A DNA stretch of 64,000 nt from Candidatus Blautia intestinigallinarum. GTDB taxonomy: Bacteria > Bacillota > Clostridia > Lachnospirales > Lachnospiraceae. How positions within the stretch are numbered: position 1 is the first letter of the stretch; each line of letters opens with the position of its first letter. The translations under genes and the position numbers were made by a program. Below the pieces are notes generated by a model. That model did not search any database, was not told the DNA's origin, and saw only the letters and a program-made list of their open reading frames with translations. This document shows, piece by piece, positions 38,061 through 48,351 of the stretch. Location of the stretch: NCBI GenBank assembly GCA_019112635.1, contig DXIX01000012.1:1-64000 (forward strand). The letters are read 5' to 3'.

Positions 38061-38570
38061 ATGAAAAAAGGACTTGTAGAAGTGTACTGCGGTACCGGGA
38101 AGGGAAAATCAACTCTGGCTCTGGGACAGAGTGTCCGCGAGTGTGCGCGGGGAAAGAGTGTAATCATCATTCAGTTTCTGAAAGGTAAGGAGAGCGATGA
38201 GCTGGAATTTATTGAGGGATTAAAGGAGCTGGACTTGAAAATGTTCCGGTTTGAGAAGTCGAAATCCTGTTATGAGAATCTGAATGACCAGGAAAAATCC
38301 GAGGAGATCAATAACATCCGGAACGGATTGAATTTTGCCAAGAAGGTGATTGCCACAGAGGAATGTGATATGTTGGTTCTCGATGAGATCTTCGGAGTTG
38401 TGGATCACGGAATCATGGCTGTGGAAGACTTGAAACGGCTGCTGGAAATGGTGGATACCATGCATGTCGTGTTGACAGGAGACCGCTGCCCGGAGGAGAT
38501 CAAGCCCGTGGCAGACTGTATCACGGTTCTGGAGTCGATGGCACCTGGAACAGAAGAGTCTTGCAAATAA
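38061..38570 (+). CDS. cobO: corrinoid adenosyltransferase (CobO/BtuR type)
   Basis: 169 residues. Transfers the adenosyl group of ATP to cob(I)alamin or cob(I)yrinate diamide to give adenosylcobalamin forms. P-loop GTGKGKST at about 11-18, FLKGKESDELEF, MLVLDEIFG and VLTGDRCPEEI are family motifs. Length is at the short end of the CobA/CobO family. AAGGAAG lies upstream. No other cobalamin genes are near and no cobalamin riboswitch was recognised. Confidence 0.92.
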   Translation: MKKGLVEVYCGTGKGKSTLALGQSVRECARGKSVIIIQFLKGKESDELEFIEGLKELDLKMFRFEKSKSCYENLNDQEKSEEINNIRNGLNFAKKVIATEECDMLVLDEIFGVVDHGIMAVEDLKRLLEMVDTMHVVLTGDRCPEEIKPVADCITVLESMAPGTEESCK

Positions 38571-38575
38571 ATACA

Positions 38576-38604
38576 TTGACATTTAGAAAGAATCATGCTA
38601 TAGT
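38576..38604 (+). promoter_or_regulatory. promoter of the lysine-riboswitch-dapAB transcript
   Basis: TTGACA (38576-38581), 17 bp, TATAGT (38599-38604), about 20 bases before the riboswitch. Confidence 0.8.
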
Positions 38605-38625
38605 TACAGCAATTATAGGTATGGG

Positions 38626-38841
38626 AGATAGAGGTTGCGTTTTTCATCAGTATGCTGTCGGATGCGGCAGGCGCAGAGGAAGGCAGATGAAAGGGGAAAA
38701 CGCCGAAAGAACAGATTTCCTGGCAGATTTGTTCTTGGGCGCACAGTTAAGAACTGTGTGACTGTCATCGTAAGATGGTGCGCTATCTAAAGAGACAATA
38801 TCAGATTCTTTAGAGGCGGACGTGGGTCGGCCTCTTTTTTC
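38626..38841 (+). promoter_or_regulatory. lysine riboswitch (L box) with terminator
   Basis: P1 is AGATAG (38626-38631) with CTATCT (38783-38788). Inside it are the conserved AGAGGTTGCG, AAGGGGAAAACGCCGAA and GACTGTCATCG...GATGG blocks of the L box. The expression platform is visible: antiterminator TCTAAAGA/TCTTTAGA (38786-38793 with 38807-38814) overlaps both P1 and the terminator AGAGGCGGAC/GTCGGCCTCT (38812-38835, then T6). Lysine binding should favour termination and switch off dapAB. Confidence 0.92.
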
Positions 38842-38895
38842 GTCAGCAATAGGGTGTTTTATTGTTCTATTTATCTTTTTAAGGAGGAAAACGAT

Positions 38896-39786
38896 ATGGC
38901 AATTTTCAAAGGTGCAGGTGTAGCGATTGTGACCCCAATGCTTCCAAATGGAGAGATTAATTATGATAAACTTGCGGAATTGATTGAATTTCAGATTTCG
39001 AACGGTACAGATGCGATTATTATCTGCGGAACGACCGGTGAGTCTTCCACTTTAACACATGAAGAGCATATGGCTGCGATTAAATTCACCATTGAGAGAG
39101 TGGCAAAAAGGGTGCCGGTAATCGCCGGAACAGGATCCAACGATACGAACACAGCAATTATTATGTCAAAAGAGGCAGAGTCCTATGGCGCGGATGCTCT
39201 TTTGATTGTGACGCCATACTATAATAAGGCGACACAGAAGGGCCTGATTGCTCATTATACAGCGATTTCCGAGGCAGTTTCCACACCGATTATTATGTAC
39301 AATGTGCCCAGCCGTACTGGATGTAATATTCAGCCGGCCACCGCTGTGACAATTGTAAAAAATACCAAGAATGTGGTGGGTATTAAAGAGGCATCCGGAG
39401 ATATCTCCCAGATCGCGAAGCTGATGGCACTGGCGGATGGATGTATAGAACTGTATTCCGGTAATGACGATCAGGTCGTGCCGATTATGTCCCTCGGAGG
39501 CAACGGTGTAATCTCTGTTCTGTCCAATGTGGCGCCGAAGGAAACTCATGATATGGTTATGAAGTATCTGGAGGGCGATGTGAAGGGAAGCTGTGAGATT
39601 CAGCTTAAGGCAATGGATCTGGTGGAAGCATTGTTCTGTGAAGTGAATCCGATTCCTGTCAAAACTGCTTTGAATCTGATGGGAATGGAAGTTGGACCGC
39701 TTCGTCTTCCGATGACAGAGATGGAACCTGCAAACTTGGAGAGACTGAAAAAGGCTATGGTTGAGTTCGGAATCAAGCTGGCTTAG
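38896..39786 (+). CDS. dapA: 4-hydroxy-tetrahydrodipicolinate synthase
   Basis: 296 residues, condensing pyruvate with aspartate semialdehyde in lysine and diaminopimelate synthesis. [14 protein letters not shown] (about 44-57), Tyr in [10 protein letters not shown] (about 136-145) and the Schiff-base Lys in VGIKEASGD (about 164) are all present. Start at 38896 after AAGGAGGAAAACGAT; an upstream in-frame extension is inside the leader. Controlled by the lysine riboswitch; dapB follows after 15 bases. Confidence 0.98.
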   Translation: MAIFKGAGVAIVTPMLPNGEINYDKLAELIEFQISNGTDAIIICGTTGESSTLTHEEHMAAIKFTIERVAKRVPVIAGTGSNDTNTAIIMSKEAESYGADALLIVTPYYNKATQKGLIAHYTAISEAVSTPIIMYNVPSRTGCNIQPATAVTIVKNTKNVVGIKEASGDISQIAKLMALADGCIELYSGNDDQVVPIMSLGGNGVISVLSNVAPKETHDMVMKYLEGDVKGSCEIQLKAMDLVEALFCEVNPIPVKTALNLMGMEVGPLRLPMTEMEPANLERLKKAMVEFGIKLA

Positions 39787-39801
39787 TGAGGAGAGAGTGA
39801 A

Positions 39802-40560
39802 ATGACAAGGATTATCATGCATGGCTGTAATGGCCATATGGGTCAGGTGATCAGCGGACTGGCAGCCCAGGATCCGCAGACAGAGATTGTGGCAGGAATT
39901 GATGTGGCGGATAATCGGGAGAATGCATATCCAGTCTTTACGACGTTGGATGCCTGCCAGGTTGAGGCGGATGCGATTATTGATTTCTCCAATGCGAGCG
40001 CAGTGGATGCACTGATGGATTACAGTGCTGCCCGTCAGATTCCTCTGGTGCTGTGCACCACAGGTTTGAGTGAGGAACAGCTGGCGAAGGTGGAGGAGAC
40101 CAGCAAAAAAGTGGCTGTCCTCCGGTCAGCGAATATGTCTCTGGGAATCAATACTTTATTCAAATTGATTCAGGAGGCAGCGAAGGTTTTGGCAGCAGCA
40201 GGTTTTGATATGGAGATTGTGGAGAGACATCACCATCTGAAAGTGGATGCTCCCAGCGGAACGGCGCTGGCTCTGGCCGACAGCCTGAACGATGCCATGG
40301 GCGGTCAATATCACTATGTATATGACCGCAGTCAGGTGAGACAGAAACGGGATGACAAGGAGATCGGCATCAGTGCAGTCCGGGGCGGAACAATTGTGGG
40401 AGAACATGAGATTATCTTCGCAGGACCGGATGAGGTGATTGAGTTTAAACACACTGCCTACTCAAAAGCGGTCTTTGGAAAAGGAGCCTTGGAGGCAGCG
40501 AAATTCCTGGCAGGAAAGCCAGCAGGCAAATATGATATGAAAGACGTCATTAATGGATGA
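39802..40560 (+). CDS. dapB: 4-hydroxy-tetrahydrodipicolinate reductase
   Basis: 252 residues, reducing the DapA product with NAD(P)H. GCNGHMGQVI forms the nucleotide loop at the N-terminus, and ERHHHLKVDAPSGTALALAD (about 134-153) holds the catalytic His and Lys. Second gene of the lysine-regulated operon, GTGAGGAGAG ribosome site, followed by a terminator. Confidence 0.97.
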   Translation: MTRIIMHGCNGHMGQVISGLAAQDPQTEIVAGIDVADNRENAYPVFTTLDACQVEADAIIDFSNASAVDALMDYSAARQIPLVLCTTGLSEEQLAKVEETSKKVAVLRSANMSLGINTLFKLIQEAAKVLAAAGFDMEIVERHHHLKVDAPSGTALALADSLNDAMGGQYHYVYDRSQVRQKRDDKEIGISAVRGGTIVGEHEIIFAGPDEVIEFKHTAYSKAVFGKGALEAAKFLAGKPAGKYDMKDVING

Positions 40561-40576
40561 TACATTATATATAGAA

Positions 40577-40608
40577 GAAACTGGATTCGGCGGCGGATCC
40601 AGTTTTTG
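40577..40608 (+). terminator. terminator of dapAB
   Basis: AAACTGGAT (40578-40586) pairs with ATCCAGTTT (40597-40605), followed by TTG. GC-rich loop with inner CG pairs. Confidence 0.85.
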
Positions 40609-40694
40609 TTTTAAATTGAAAAAGTGCATAAGAAAAGATTCTTTGGAACATACTACTTCTATCGAAAGTACAATTTGGAAAAGGAGATCTGAGT

Positions 40695-41078
40695 ATGAGA
40701 AAAATGAGAAAGCTTTTATTGTGCAGCAGTATGGTTCTGGCATTGGCAATGGCGGCAGGCTGCGGGGATCCGTCTGAGACGGATTCCAAAGATCAGGAGA
40801 CCACCGAGGATGCCACGGGAACGGATGATTCTGTCGATGAAAATGATAAACAGGAAAATGACAGCACCACGGAAGATACCGACCGGGATACGACGGATAA
40901 TCCGGCGGAGGATCTGGGAGATGGCGTGAAAGATCTGGGAGACGGTGTTGGTGATGCTGTGGAAGACGTCGGCGATGCCGTGGAGGACACCTTTGACGGA
41001 GATGATACGAATAACGGAGAATCTGGGAATGGCCAGGAAAATACCAGCGGAACAGCCGATGATTCCAGCTCCAGGTGA
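40695..41078 (+). CDS. small acidic lipoprotein
   Basis: 127 residues. A signal peptide (MRKMRKLLLCSSMVLALAMA) ends in lipobox AAGC, so the mature protein is membrane-anchored from Cys24. The rest is low complexity, very rich in Asp, Glu, Thr, Ser and Asn, with a five-fold degenerate repeat of the type (E/K)D-x-G-D-x-V in EDLGDGVKDLGDGVGDAVED. No enzyme motif. AAAAGGAGATC precedes ATG. Function unknown; it may be a spacer or cation-binding surface protein. Confidence 0.72.
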   Translation: MRKMRKLLLCSSMVLALAMAAGCGDPSETDSKDQETTEDATGTDDSVDENDKQENDSTTEDTDRDTTDNPAEDLGDGVKDLGDGVGDAVEDVGDAVEDTFDGDDTNNGESGNGQENTSGTADDSSSR

Positions 41079-41143
41079 CCATAAAGGATGACTTGCGCAC
41101 TCTGAATGTGCATGGTATTATCAATGCATGAGAGGATGTGAAA

Positions 41144-41926
41144 ATGATGAAATTTCGACCATGCATTGATATACATAATGGAAAGGTGAAACAGATTGTG
41201 GGAGGAAGTCTGAGAGATGAAGGAGATCAGGCGGCGGAAAACTTTGTCTCCCAGCAGGATGGAGCTTATTTTGCCAGACTTTATCAGGATTATGGCCTTT
41301 TGGGAGGACATGTGATTATGCTTAATCCTGCCAGCTCTGCCTACTATCCGGAGACAAAGAGACAGGCCCTTCTGGCATTGGAAAATTTTCCAGGAGGCCT
41401 TCAGGTGGGAGGCGGCATCCATGCCGGGAACGCCCAGGAATTTTTGGATGCTGGGGCCAGCCATGTGATTGTGACTTCCTATGTGTTTTCCGATGGAAAG
41501 ATTTCCTATGAAAATCTGGAAAAAATCAGCCGGGTCACAGGGCCAGAGCATCTGGTTCTCGATCTCAGCTGCCGGAGAAAAGGGGATGACTATTATATTG
41601 TGACGGACCGCTGGCAGAAGTTTACAGAGGTGCCCTTTACAGTGGAAACTCTGCGAGAACTGGGGCGGTACTGTGATGAATATCTGATTCATGCAGTGGA
41701 TGTGGAAGGAAAGGCCAGAGGAATTGAGGAAGAAGTGGTGAGACGGCTGGCGCAGTATACAGAACATCCTGTGACTTACGCAGGGGGTGTGGGAAGCATG
41801 GATAATCTGAGAAAACTGGAATCCCTTGGCTGCGGCCATGTGGATGTGACTGTGGGAAGTGCGTTGGATTTATTTGGAGGATCGCTGCCGTTTACAGAAA
41901 TTTTAGCTTTTTGTAACGGAAAGTGA
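41144..41926 (+). CDS. hisA: eukaryote-type HisA (ProFAR isomerase)
   Basis: 260 residues, predicted phosphoribosylformimino-AICAR ribotide isomerase of histidine synthesis. The sequence follows the fungal HIS6 pattern rather than bacterial HisA: CIDIHNGKVKQIVGGSL at the start, NFVSQQ, LQVGGGIH, HVIVTSYVF, LDLSCRR, FLIHA-like YLIHAVDVEG and VTVGSALDLFGG at the end (TIGR02129 type). No other his gene is nearby, so a role outside a his operon is apparent. Start at 41144 after AGAGGA; ATG 41147 is also possible. Confidence 0.85.
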   Translation: MMKFRPCIDIHNGKVKQIVGGSLRDEGDQAAENFVSQQDGAYFARLYQDYGLLGGHVIMLNPASSAYYPETKRQALLALENFPGGLQVGGGIHAGNAQEFLDAGASHVIVTSYVFSDGKISYENLEKISRVTGPEHLVLDLSCRRKGDDYYIVTDRWQKFTEVPFTVETLRELGRYCDEYLIHAVDVEGKARGIEEEVVRRLAQYTEHPVTYAGGVGSMDNLRKLESLGCGHVDVTVGSALDLFGGSLPFTEILAFCNGK

Positions 41927-42076
41927 TGTTAATTGTACAGAATTGTGGTATAATATAGACAGCCTGATGAGAGTAATTTTACTTTGGCGGAGTGAGATCT
42001 GGGAGTGAACCTGCCAGGGAGAATGAAGAGAACAGATAGAAATCTCAGGTGAATAAACAGTAAAGGGGCTGGACAT

Positions 42077-42604
42077 ATGAATTTTATTATAAGCGGAAAG
42101 AATCTGACAGTTACCGATGGACTGAGGACAGCAGTGGAGGACAAGCTTGGAAAACTGGAGCGTTATTTTACCCCGGATACGGAAATTATTGTGACATTGA
42201 GTGTGGAAAAAAACAGACAGAAGATTGAGGTAACGATTCCTGTGAAAGGAAACATCATTCGTTCGGAACAAGTAAGCAATGATATGTACGTATCCATTGA
42301 TCTGGTGGAAGAAGTAATTGAGAGACAATTAAGAAAATACAAGACGAAGATTGTAAACAAAGAAAAAGGTGGTTCCCATTTCCAGAAAGCATTCCTGGAG
42401 AAGGATTATGAGGAAGACGATGATGTTAAAATCGTGAGGACAAAGAAATTTGACATCAAGCCCATGTATCCGGAAGATGCCTGCGTTCAGATGGAGCTGC
42501 TGGGCCATAATTTCTTCGTATTCTGCAATGCGGAGACGGATCAAGTGAACGTGGTATATAAGAGAAAGGGCAATACCTACGGACTGATCGAGCCGGAATA
42601 TTGA
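42077..42604 (+). CDS. hpf: long-form ribosome hibernation promoting factor
   Basis: 175 residues. The N-terminal domain (1-100; FIISGKNLTVTDGLRTAVEDK) binds the decoding region of the 30S subunit, and the C-terminal domain (about 118-175; KKFDIKPMYPEDACVQMELL ... VVYKRKGNTYGLIEPEY) dimerises to give 100S ribosomes. Both are complete. TATAAT (41949-41954) gives a start site and a leader of about 110 nt. The position before secA is common in Firmicutes. Confidence 0.95.
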   Translation: MNFIISGKNLTVTDGLRTAVEDKLGKLERYFTPDTEIIVTLSVEKNRQKIEVTIPVKGNIIRSEQVSNDMYVSIDLVEEVIERQLRKYKTKIVNKEKGGSHFQKAFLEKDYEEDDDVKIVRTKKFDIKPMYPEDACVQMELLGHNFFVFCNAETDQVNVVYKRKGNTYGLIEPEY

Positions 42605-42656
42605 CAGAAGGTGTTGAAAGGACCGCCTCTTAGTTAAAGTGTACAAAGTTTTTTAT

Positions 42657-42690
42657 AAAAGCTGTTGCAATTTCCTGCAACAGCTTTTAT
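42657..42690 (+). terminator. terminator of hpf
   Basis: AAAAGCTGTTGCA (42657-42669) pairs perfectly with TGCAACAGCTTTT (42676-42688). Confidence 0.9.
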
Positions 42691-42765
42691 TATGATAGGA
42701 ATGAGAGCAATAAAGAAAAGGGGACCTTTGATGAACGAAGTTACAGTTTGTTCAATATTTATTTA

Positions 42766-42794
42766 TTGTTTTCATAAGTGGAAAGTGATAGAAT
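42766..42794 (+). promoter_or_regulatory. putative secA promoter
   Basis: TTGTTT (42766-42771), 17 bp, TAGAAT (42789-42794), about 40 bases before the start codon. Confidence 0.5.
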
Positions 42795-42837
42795 GTAGAT
42801 AGTTTTTGTAAATAACTAGGAAGGTGCGTTTATTTAA

Positions 42838-45405
42838 ATGAGTGTAATTTCGAAAGTTTTTGGTACAAGAAGTGAGAGAGAAGTTAAGAGAATATCCAAA
42901 CTTGTTGATAAAATCGAAGCACTTCGTCCGGACATGCAGAAGCTGAGCGATGAAGAACTGAAGGGTAAAACCAGAGAATATAAAAACCGGCTGGCAGAGG
43001 GAGAGACCTTGGATGATCTTCTTCCGGAGGCCTATGCCACTGTGCGTGAGGCAGCTAAGAGAGTTCTGGGCATGGAACATTATCGTGTGCAGTTGATCGG
43101 TGGAATTATTCTCCATCAGGGACGTATCGCAGAGATGAAGACCGGTGAAGGTAAGACCCTGGTGTCCACACTGCCTGCTTATCTGAATGCTCTGGAAGGT
43201 GAAGGCGTTCACATCGTAACGGTTAATGATTACCTGGCTCACCGTGATGCGGAGTGGATGGGCAAAGTCCATGAATTTCTGGGACTGACAGTAGGCTGTG
43301 TGCTCAACAGCATGAAAAGCGATGAGAGAAGAGAGGCCTACGCCTGCGATATCACTTATGTGACCAACAACGAGCTGGGATTTGATTATCTGAGAGACAA
43401 CATGGTAATCTACAAGGAGCAGCTGGTACAGCGCTCCCTGCACTATGCGATTATCGATGAGGTCGACTCTGTTCTGATTGATGAGGCGCGTACTCCGCTG
43501 ATTATCTCCGGACAGAGCGGAAAATCCACCAAGCTCTACGAAGTCTGTGACATTCTGGCCAGACAGCTGGAGAGAGGCGAAGCCAGCGGAGAGATGACCA
43601 AGATGGCAGCCATCATGGGCGAGGAGATTGAAGAGACCGGAGATTTCGTTGTAAATGAGAAAGATAAGATTGTAAACCTGACAGAGGAAGGTGTGAAGAA
43701 GGTAGAGAAATTCTTCCACATTGAGAACTTGGCGGATCCGGAGAATCTGGAGATTCAGCACAATGTCAATCTGGCTCTTCGGGCTCACAATCTGATGTTC
43801 CGTGATAAAGATTATGTGGTAAAAGATGATGAGATTCTGATTGTAGATGAGTTTACCGGACGTATTATGCCGGGACGCCGTTATTCAGACGGTCTTCATC
43901 AGGCAATCGAGGCAAAAGAGCATGTGAAAGTAAAAAGAGAGAGCCGTACTCTGGCGACCATTACTTTCCAGAATTTCTTCAATAAGTATAAGAAGAGAGC
44001 AGGTATGACCGGTACCGCTCTGACAGAGGAGAAGGAGTTCCGTGATATTTACGGCATGGATGTGGTTGAGATTCCGACCAACAGACCGGTACAGCGTATT
44101 GATCTGGACGATGCGGTATATATGACCAAGAAGGAAAAATACCACGCTGTGATCGAAGCGATCAAAGAGGCTCATGCAAAACAGCAGCCGGTTCTGGTGG
44201 GTACGATCACCATTGAGACTTCTGAGCTTCTCAGCCGAATGCTGAAGAAAGAGGGAATTCCCCACAATGTGCTGAATGCCAAGTTCCATGAACTTGAGGC
44301 AGAGATTGTCGCTCAGGCCGGACAGGCAGGGGCAGTGACCATAGCCACCAACATGGCTGGCCGTGGTACGGATATCAAATTGGATGATGTGTCCAGAGAA
44401 GCTGGCGGACTGAAGATTATCGGTACCGAGCGCCATGAATCCAGACGTATTGACAATCAGCTCCGTGGACGTTCCGGCCGTCAGGGAGACCCGGGTGAAT
44501 CTAAATTCTATATCTCTTTGGAAGACGACCTGATGAGATTGTTCGGTTCAGAACGTCTGATGAAAGTATTCACTTCTCTGGGAGTGGCTGAGAATGAACA
44601 GATTGAGCATAAGATGCTTTCCAGTGCCATCGAGAAGGCACAGAAGAAGATCGAGGGCAACAACTTCGGAATTCGTAAGAATTTGCTGGATTATGACCAG
44701 GTGAACAATGAACAGAGAGAGATTATCTACAAAGAGAGAAGAAAAGTTCTCGACGGCGATAATATGAGAGATTCCATTTTCCATATGATTACGGATATAG
44801 TGGACAACACGGTAGATATGTGCTGTTCTGATGATGTGGACCCGGAAGAATGGGATTTGAATGAGCTGAATTCCGTTCTTCTGCCGATCATTCCGCTGGA
44901 GCCTCTCACAAAAGAGAGACTGCATGTCAAGAAGAAAAATGAGATGAAGCATCAGTTGAAAGAGGAAGCTGTGAAGCTTTACGAGATGAAAGAGGCAGAG
45001 TTCCCGGAGGCTGAGCAGATCCGTGAGCTGGAGCGAGTGATTCTTCTGAAAGTGATCGATAACAAGTGGATGGCTCATATCGATGATATGGAGCAGCTCC
45101 GTCAGGGTATCGGACTGCAGGCTTATGGACAGAGAGACCCGGTTGTGGAGTATAAGATGAGTGCCTATGAGATGTTCAACGCCATGACAAACGGTATCCA
45201 GGAAGACACGGTACGTCTGCTGTATCATGTTCATGTGGAGCAGAAGATTGAGAGAGAGCAAGTAGCTCAGGTGACAGGTACAAACAAAGATGACAGCAGT
45301 GCCAAGAAACCGGTACAGCGCGCTGCCGACAAAGTGTATCCGAATGATCCCTGTCCCTGCGGAAGCGGTAAGAAATACAAACAATGCTGTGGACGGAAAA
45401 AATAA
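42838..45405 (+). CDS. secA: preprotein translocase ATPase SecA
   Basis: 855 residues. Motor of the Sec translocon at the membrane. Walker A MKTGEGKT at about 101-108, DEAD-type [18 protein letters not shown] at about 207-224, GRGTDIKLD and the [13 protein letters not shown] motif VI, and the C-terminal SEC-C zinc motif [17 protein letters not shown]. Ribosome site AGGAAGGTG. Monocistronic, terminator shared with the convergent DnaJ-like gene. Confidence 0.98.
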   Translation: MSVISKVFGTRSEREVKRISKLVDKIEALRPDMQKLSDEELKGKTREYKNRLAEGETLDDLLPEAYATVREAAKRVLGMEHYRVQLIGGIILHQGRIAEMKTGEGKTLVSTLPAYLNALEGEGVHIVTVNDYLAHRDAEWMGKVHEFLGLTVGCVLNSMKSDERREAYACDITYVTNNELGFDYLRDNMVIYKEQLVQRSLHYAIIDEVDSVLIDEARTPLIISGQSGKSTKLYEVCDILARQLERGEASGEMTKMAAIMGEEIEETGDFVVNEKDKIVNLTEEGVKKVEKFFHIENLADPENLEIQHNVNLALRAHNLMFRDKDYVVKDDEILIVDEFTGRIMPGRRYSDGLHQAIEAKEHVKVKRESRTLATITFQNFFNKYKKRAGMTGTALTEEKEFRDIYGMDVVEIPTNRPVQRIDLDDAVYMTKKEKYHAVIEAIKEAHAKQQPVLVGTITIETSELLSRMLKKEGIPHNVLNAKFHELEAEIVAQAGQAGAVTIATNMAGRGTDIKLDDVSREAGGLKIIGTERHESRRIDNQLRGRSGRQGDPGESKFYISLEDDLMRLFGSERLMKVFTSLGVAENEQIEHKMLSSAIEKAQKKIEGNNFGIRKNLLDYDQVNNEQREIIYKERRKVLDGDNMRDSIFHMITDIVDNTVDMCCSDDVDPEEWDLNELNSVLLPIIPLEPLTKERLHVKKKNEMKHQLKEEAVKLYEMKEAEFPEAEQIRELERVILLKVIDNKWMAHIDDMEQLRQGIGLQAYGQRDPVVEYKMSAYEMFNAMTNGIQEDTVRLLYHVHVEQKIEREQVAQVTGTNKDDSSAKKPVQRAADKVYPNDPCPCGSGKKYKQCCGRKK

Positions 45406-45419
45406 TAAATTTTAAAAGT

Positions 45420-45460
45420 AACAGGACCAGTGCGGGAATGCATTGGTCCTGTTATTTTTT
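45420..45460. terminator. bidirectional terminator secA/DnaJ-like
   Basis: AACAGGACCA (45420-45429) pairs with TGGTCCTGTT (45444-45453), inner TGC/GCA, then ATTTTTT. Confidence 0.88.
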
Positions 45461-45465
45461 GGAGA

Positions 45466-46530
45466 CTACCTCATATTCATGGCATTGCGGAAAGCTTCCA
45501 GGGTGAATTTCTGCAGATCATTGAGATTCTGGGGAATCTGGATATGAAGATTTACATACTGGTCTCCCCGACCGCCCATCTTCGTGGGACGTATGAGTCC
45601 GTGATTGACCAGACGGATTTTCATATTCTGCAGTCCCGCGGGAAGGTCGTACAGAAGAGTGCCCTCTATGGTGGGAATCGGGATGGTACCGCCCAGAACA
45701 AGAGTCGGAAAATCAATATCCAAATCCGTGTACAGATGAAATCCCTGCCGGCGGAATCCCTTTTTCTCTTTCAGAAGAACCACAACGACATAGAGACGGG
45801 AAGGGTCTTTTTGCCGGTGAGTTTCTATGAAATCAGATTCATTGACCATGATGTCTTCCAGGAAGAAATACTGCCGCTCATAGGTACCGGATGGAAGACG
45901 GATCTGAAAGTGCCAGGTCTTTTCTATGTATCCGAGATTATTGCAAAGAGAGCAGTGACTGGAAGGTATCTTTCCCGTTCCTTTGCAGCGGTTGCAGAAA
46001 GTTCTTGTGGGACTTTTCTCTCCCCAGCGGGTCTGGTATTGTATTTTCCGTCCGGTCCCTTGGCAGTCGGGACATTCCATGGAAGGAATGTTCGGCTGTT
46101 CTCCCCGGCATTGAGGACAAGGGATTCGTTCAGTGTAAGTGACGGTCTTTGTACACGGGGTGAGGGTTTCCTCCAGATCCAGCCAGACGGCAATCCGGAT
46201 ACTCTTTTCAGGCGGCCCTTCTTCCTCTGGTTTCTGTCCCTGGGCACAGGCCCCGCAGTGGCCGTCCTTTGTGCCGGAGCTGGTGTCTGTGTAAGACGTA
46301 CGGTAATGGGTTTTGTATGCGGAATGTCCCATGTAGTCATATTGCTTTCTCTTTTTTTCATCTGAGAGAACGGAGTAAGCTTCAGATATTTCATGAAATT
46401 TCTTTGTGATTTCTTCAGATTCGGACGCAGAGTCGGGGTGATATTTTTTGGCCAGTTTTCGGTAAGCTTTCTTGATTTCTTTCAAAGTGGCGTCAGGAGA
46501 GACACCTAAGATTTCGTAGTATGTCTGCAT
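45466..46530 (-). CDS. DnaJ-like co-chaperone
   Basis: 354 residues. J domain at 1-70 with HPD in [10 protein letters not shown], four CxxC pairs (CPQC, CPDC, CNRC, CSLC at about 137-195) forming a DnaJ-type zinc domain, then the substrate-binding domains ([34 protein letters not shown]). It lacks a Gly/Phe-rich linker, and the first and last zinc repeats miss the usual CxGxG glycines. The C-terminal dimer domain is short. It therefore looks like a second DnaJ homologue, not the one of the hrcA-grpE-dnaK-dnaJ operon. AAGGAGG precedes the start. Confidence 0.85.
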   Translation of the reverse strand: MQTYYEILGVSPDATLKEIKKAYRKLAKKYHPDSASESEEITKKFHEISEAYSVLSDEKKRKQYDYMGHSAYKTHYRTSYTDTSSGTKDGHCGACAQGQKPEEEGPPEKSIRIAVWLDLEETLTPCTKTVTYTERIPCPQCRGEQPNIPSMECPDCQGTGRKIQYQTRWGEKSPTRTFCNRCKGTGKIPSSHCSLCNNLGYIEKTWHFQIRLPSGTYERQYFFLEDIMVNESDFIETHRQKDPSRLYVVVVLLKEKKGFRRQGFHLYTDLDIDFPTLVLGGTIPIPTIEGTLLYDLPAGLQNMKIRLVNHGLIRPTKMGGRGDQYVNLHIQIPQNLNDLQKFTLEAFRNAMNMR

Positions 46531-46628
46531 GTCCGGCCTCCTTTTTAAAATGCAGTATTTTTGTCAAGATTCAATTTTATTGTAACCGAAATAATTGGGA
46601 AATACAAGAGGAAAGAAGAAAATCTTCG

Positions 46629-46657
46629 TTGACCCATTCCCTGGAAAGACGTATAAT
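46629..46657 (+). promoter_or_regulatory. prfB promoter
   Basis: TTGACC (46629-46634), 17 bp, TATAAT (46652-46657). Confidence 0.8.
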
Positions 46658-46704
46658 AAAACGGTGAAGCTTTTAGCTGAAAAAAAGAGAAAGAAGGTGA
46701 AGCT

Positions 46705-47830
46705 GTGGTTGAGTTAGATCAGTTCAAAACGATTTTGAATTCTTACACAGAACCATTAGTGGAAGTGAGGGATTCACTTTGACTTGGCTAACAAGGAGAA
46801 GCGAATCGAGGAATTAGAAAGGGAGATGGAAGCTCCCGATTTCTGGGACAATGCAGAGGAATCCCAGAAGAAAATGAAAGAACTTAAGTATATGAAAGAT
46901 GACCTGCAGACCTACAAAGATCTGGAAAGCCAGATGGAAGACATGGAGACCATGATCGAGATGGGGTATGAGGAGAATGATCCGGATCTGATTCCGGAGA
47001 TTCAGGAAATGCTGGATGAATTCGAGAAGAGTTTTGAGGCAATTCGTGTCAAGACGCTTCTGGCCGGAGAATATGACAGCAATGATGCCATCGTGACACT
47101 TCATGCCGGAGCCGGCGGAACAGAATCCTGTGACTGGGCGAGCATGCTGTACCGTATGTATACGCGCTGGGCAGAGAAAAAAGGGTTTGCGGTGGAAGTA
47201 CTGGATTATCTGGATGGTGAGGAGGCGGGTATCAAGTCAGTGACTTTTGAGGTCCGGGGAGAGAATGCCTATGGCTATCTGAAGTCAGAGAAAGGGGTAC
47301 ACCGTCTGGTTCGTATCTCGCCTTTTAACGCTGCGGGAAAGAGACAGACTTCTTTTGTCTCCTGCGATGTGATGCCGGACATCGAGGAGGATGTGGATAT
47401 TGAAGTCCGGGATGAAGATCTTAGGATTGATACCTACCGTTCCAGCGGTGCGGGTGGACAGCATATCAATAAGACTTCTTCGGCCATACGAATCACACAT
47501 CTGCCCACAGGAATTGTGGTGCAGTGCCAGAATGAACGATCCCAGCACATGAATAAAGACAAGGCGATGCAGATGCTGAAAGCAAAGCTGTATCTGCTCA
47601 AGCAGCAGGAGAATGAGGAGAAACTCTCCGGCATACGAGGTGAGGTGAAAGAGATCGGGTGGGGCAATCAGATCCGTTCCTATGTTCTTCAGCCGTATAC
47701 CATGGTAAAGGACCACAGAACCAACGAGGAGAGTGGAAATGTGGACGCAGTGCTGGATGGAAACATCGATCCGTTCATCAATGCGTATCTGAAATGGTCG
47801 GCTCTGTCGAAAAAGGACTTGCAGAATTAG
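46705..47830 (+). CDS. prfB: peptide chain release factor 2 with programmed +1 frameshift
   Basis: Recognises UGA and UAA stop codons. The 25-codon first part starts at GTG 46705 (VVELDQFKTILNSYTEPLVE...) and reaches an in-frame TGA at 46780-46782 in CTT-TGA-C, preceded by GAGGG as internal Shine-Dalgarno-like element. A +1 shift skipping T46780 joins it to the long frame LANKEKRIEELEREMEAPDF. The whole is 374 residues. It contains the tripeptide SPF (RISPFNAAGK) for stop recognition and GGQ (SSGAGGQHINKTSS) for hydrolysis. RF2 level thus autoregulates, as established for this gene elsewhere. Confidence 0.96.
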
Positions 47831-47896
47831 AGATTCTGTGCTACTATCTTCCTAGTGTAAACATTTGTTTTTAACAGACAAACAAAGGAAGATTAT

Positions 47897-48349
47897 ATGG
47901 GAAAAGCGACAGAGAAGAAGAAATATTATGTGGTAAAGGAAAGAGCGGTGCCGGAAGTACTGATTAAGGTAGTGGAGGCACAGAGACTGCTGGACACAGG
48001 GAAGGCCGCCACTGTACAGGAGGCGACTGAGCAGGTGGGGATCAGCAGAAGCTCTTTTTACAAATATAAAGATGATATCTTTCCCTTTCATGAAGAGACG
48101 AAGGGAAAGACACTCACCTTTATCATTCAGATGGATGATGAGCCGGGACTTTTGTCCAACGTTTTGCAGATTATTGCATATTTTCATGGCAATATCCTGA
48201 CGATTCATCAGAGTATCCCGATCAATGGAGTCGCCACTTTAACTCTGAGTGTGAGGATTCTTCCCACCGAGGGAGATGCCCAGGCGATGGTGGAGAAAAT
48301 CGATGCTCAGGAAGGGATTCATTATTTAAAAATTTTAGGCAGAGATTAA
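47897..48349 (+). CDS. ACT domain protein (PheB-like)
   Basis: 150 residues. An N-terminal helix-turn-helix-like part (about 40-60; ATVQEATEQVGISRSSFYKY) and a C-terminal ACT domain (about 74-150; LTFIIQMDDEPGLLSNVLQI) that normally binds an amino acid. The architecture is that of PheB and related proteins encoded beside homoserine dehydrogenase. Here hom follows in 100 bases, so a regulatory role in aspartate-family synthesis is likely. Ribosome site AAAGGAAG. Confidence 0.85.
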   Translation: MGKATEKKKYYVVKERAVPEVLIKVVEAQRLLDTGKAATVQEATEQVGISRSSFYKYKDDIFPFHEETKGKTLTFIIQMDDEPGLLSNVLQIIAYFHGNILTIHQSIPINGVATLTLSVRILPTEGDAQAMVEKIDAQEGIHYLKILGRD

Positions 48350-48351
48350 AG

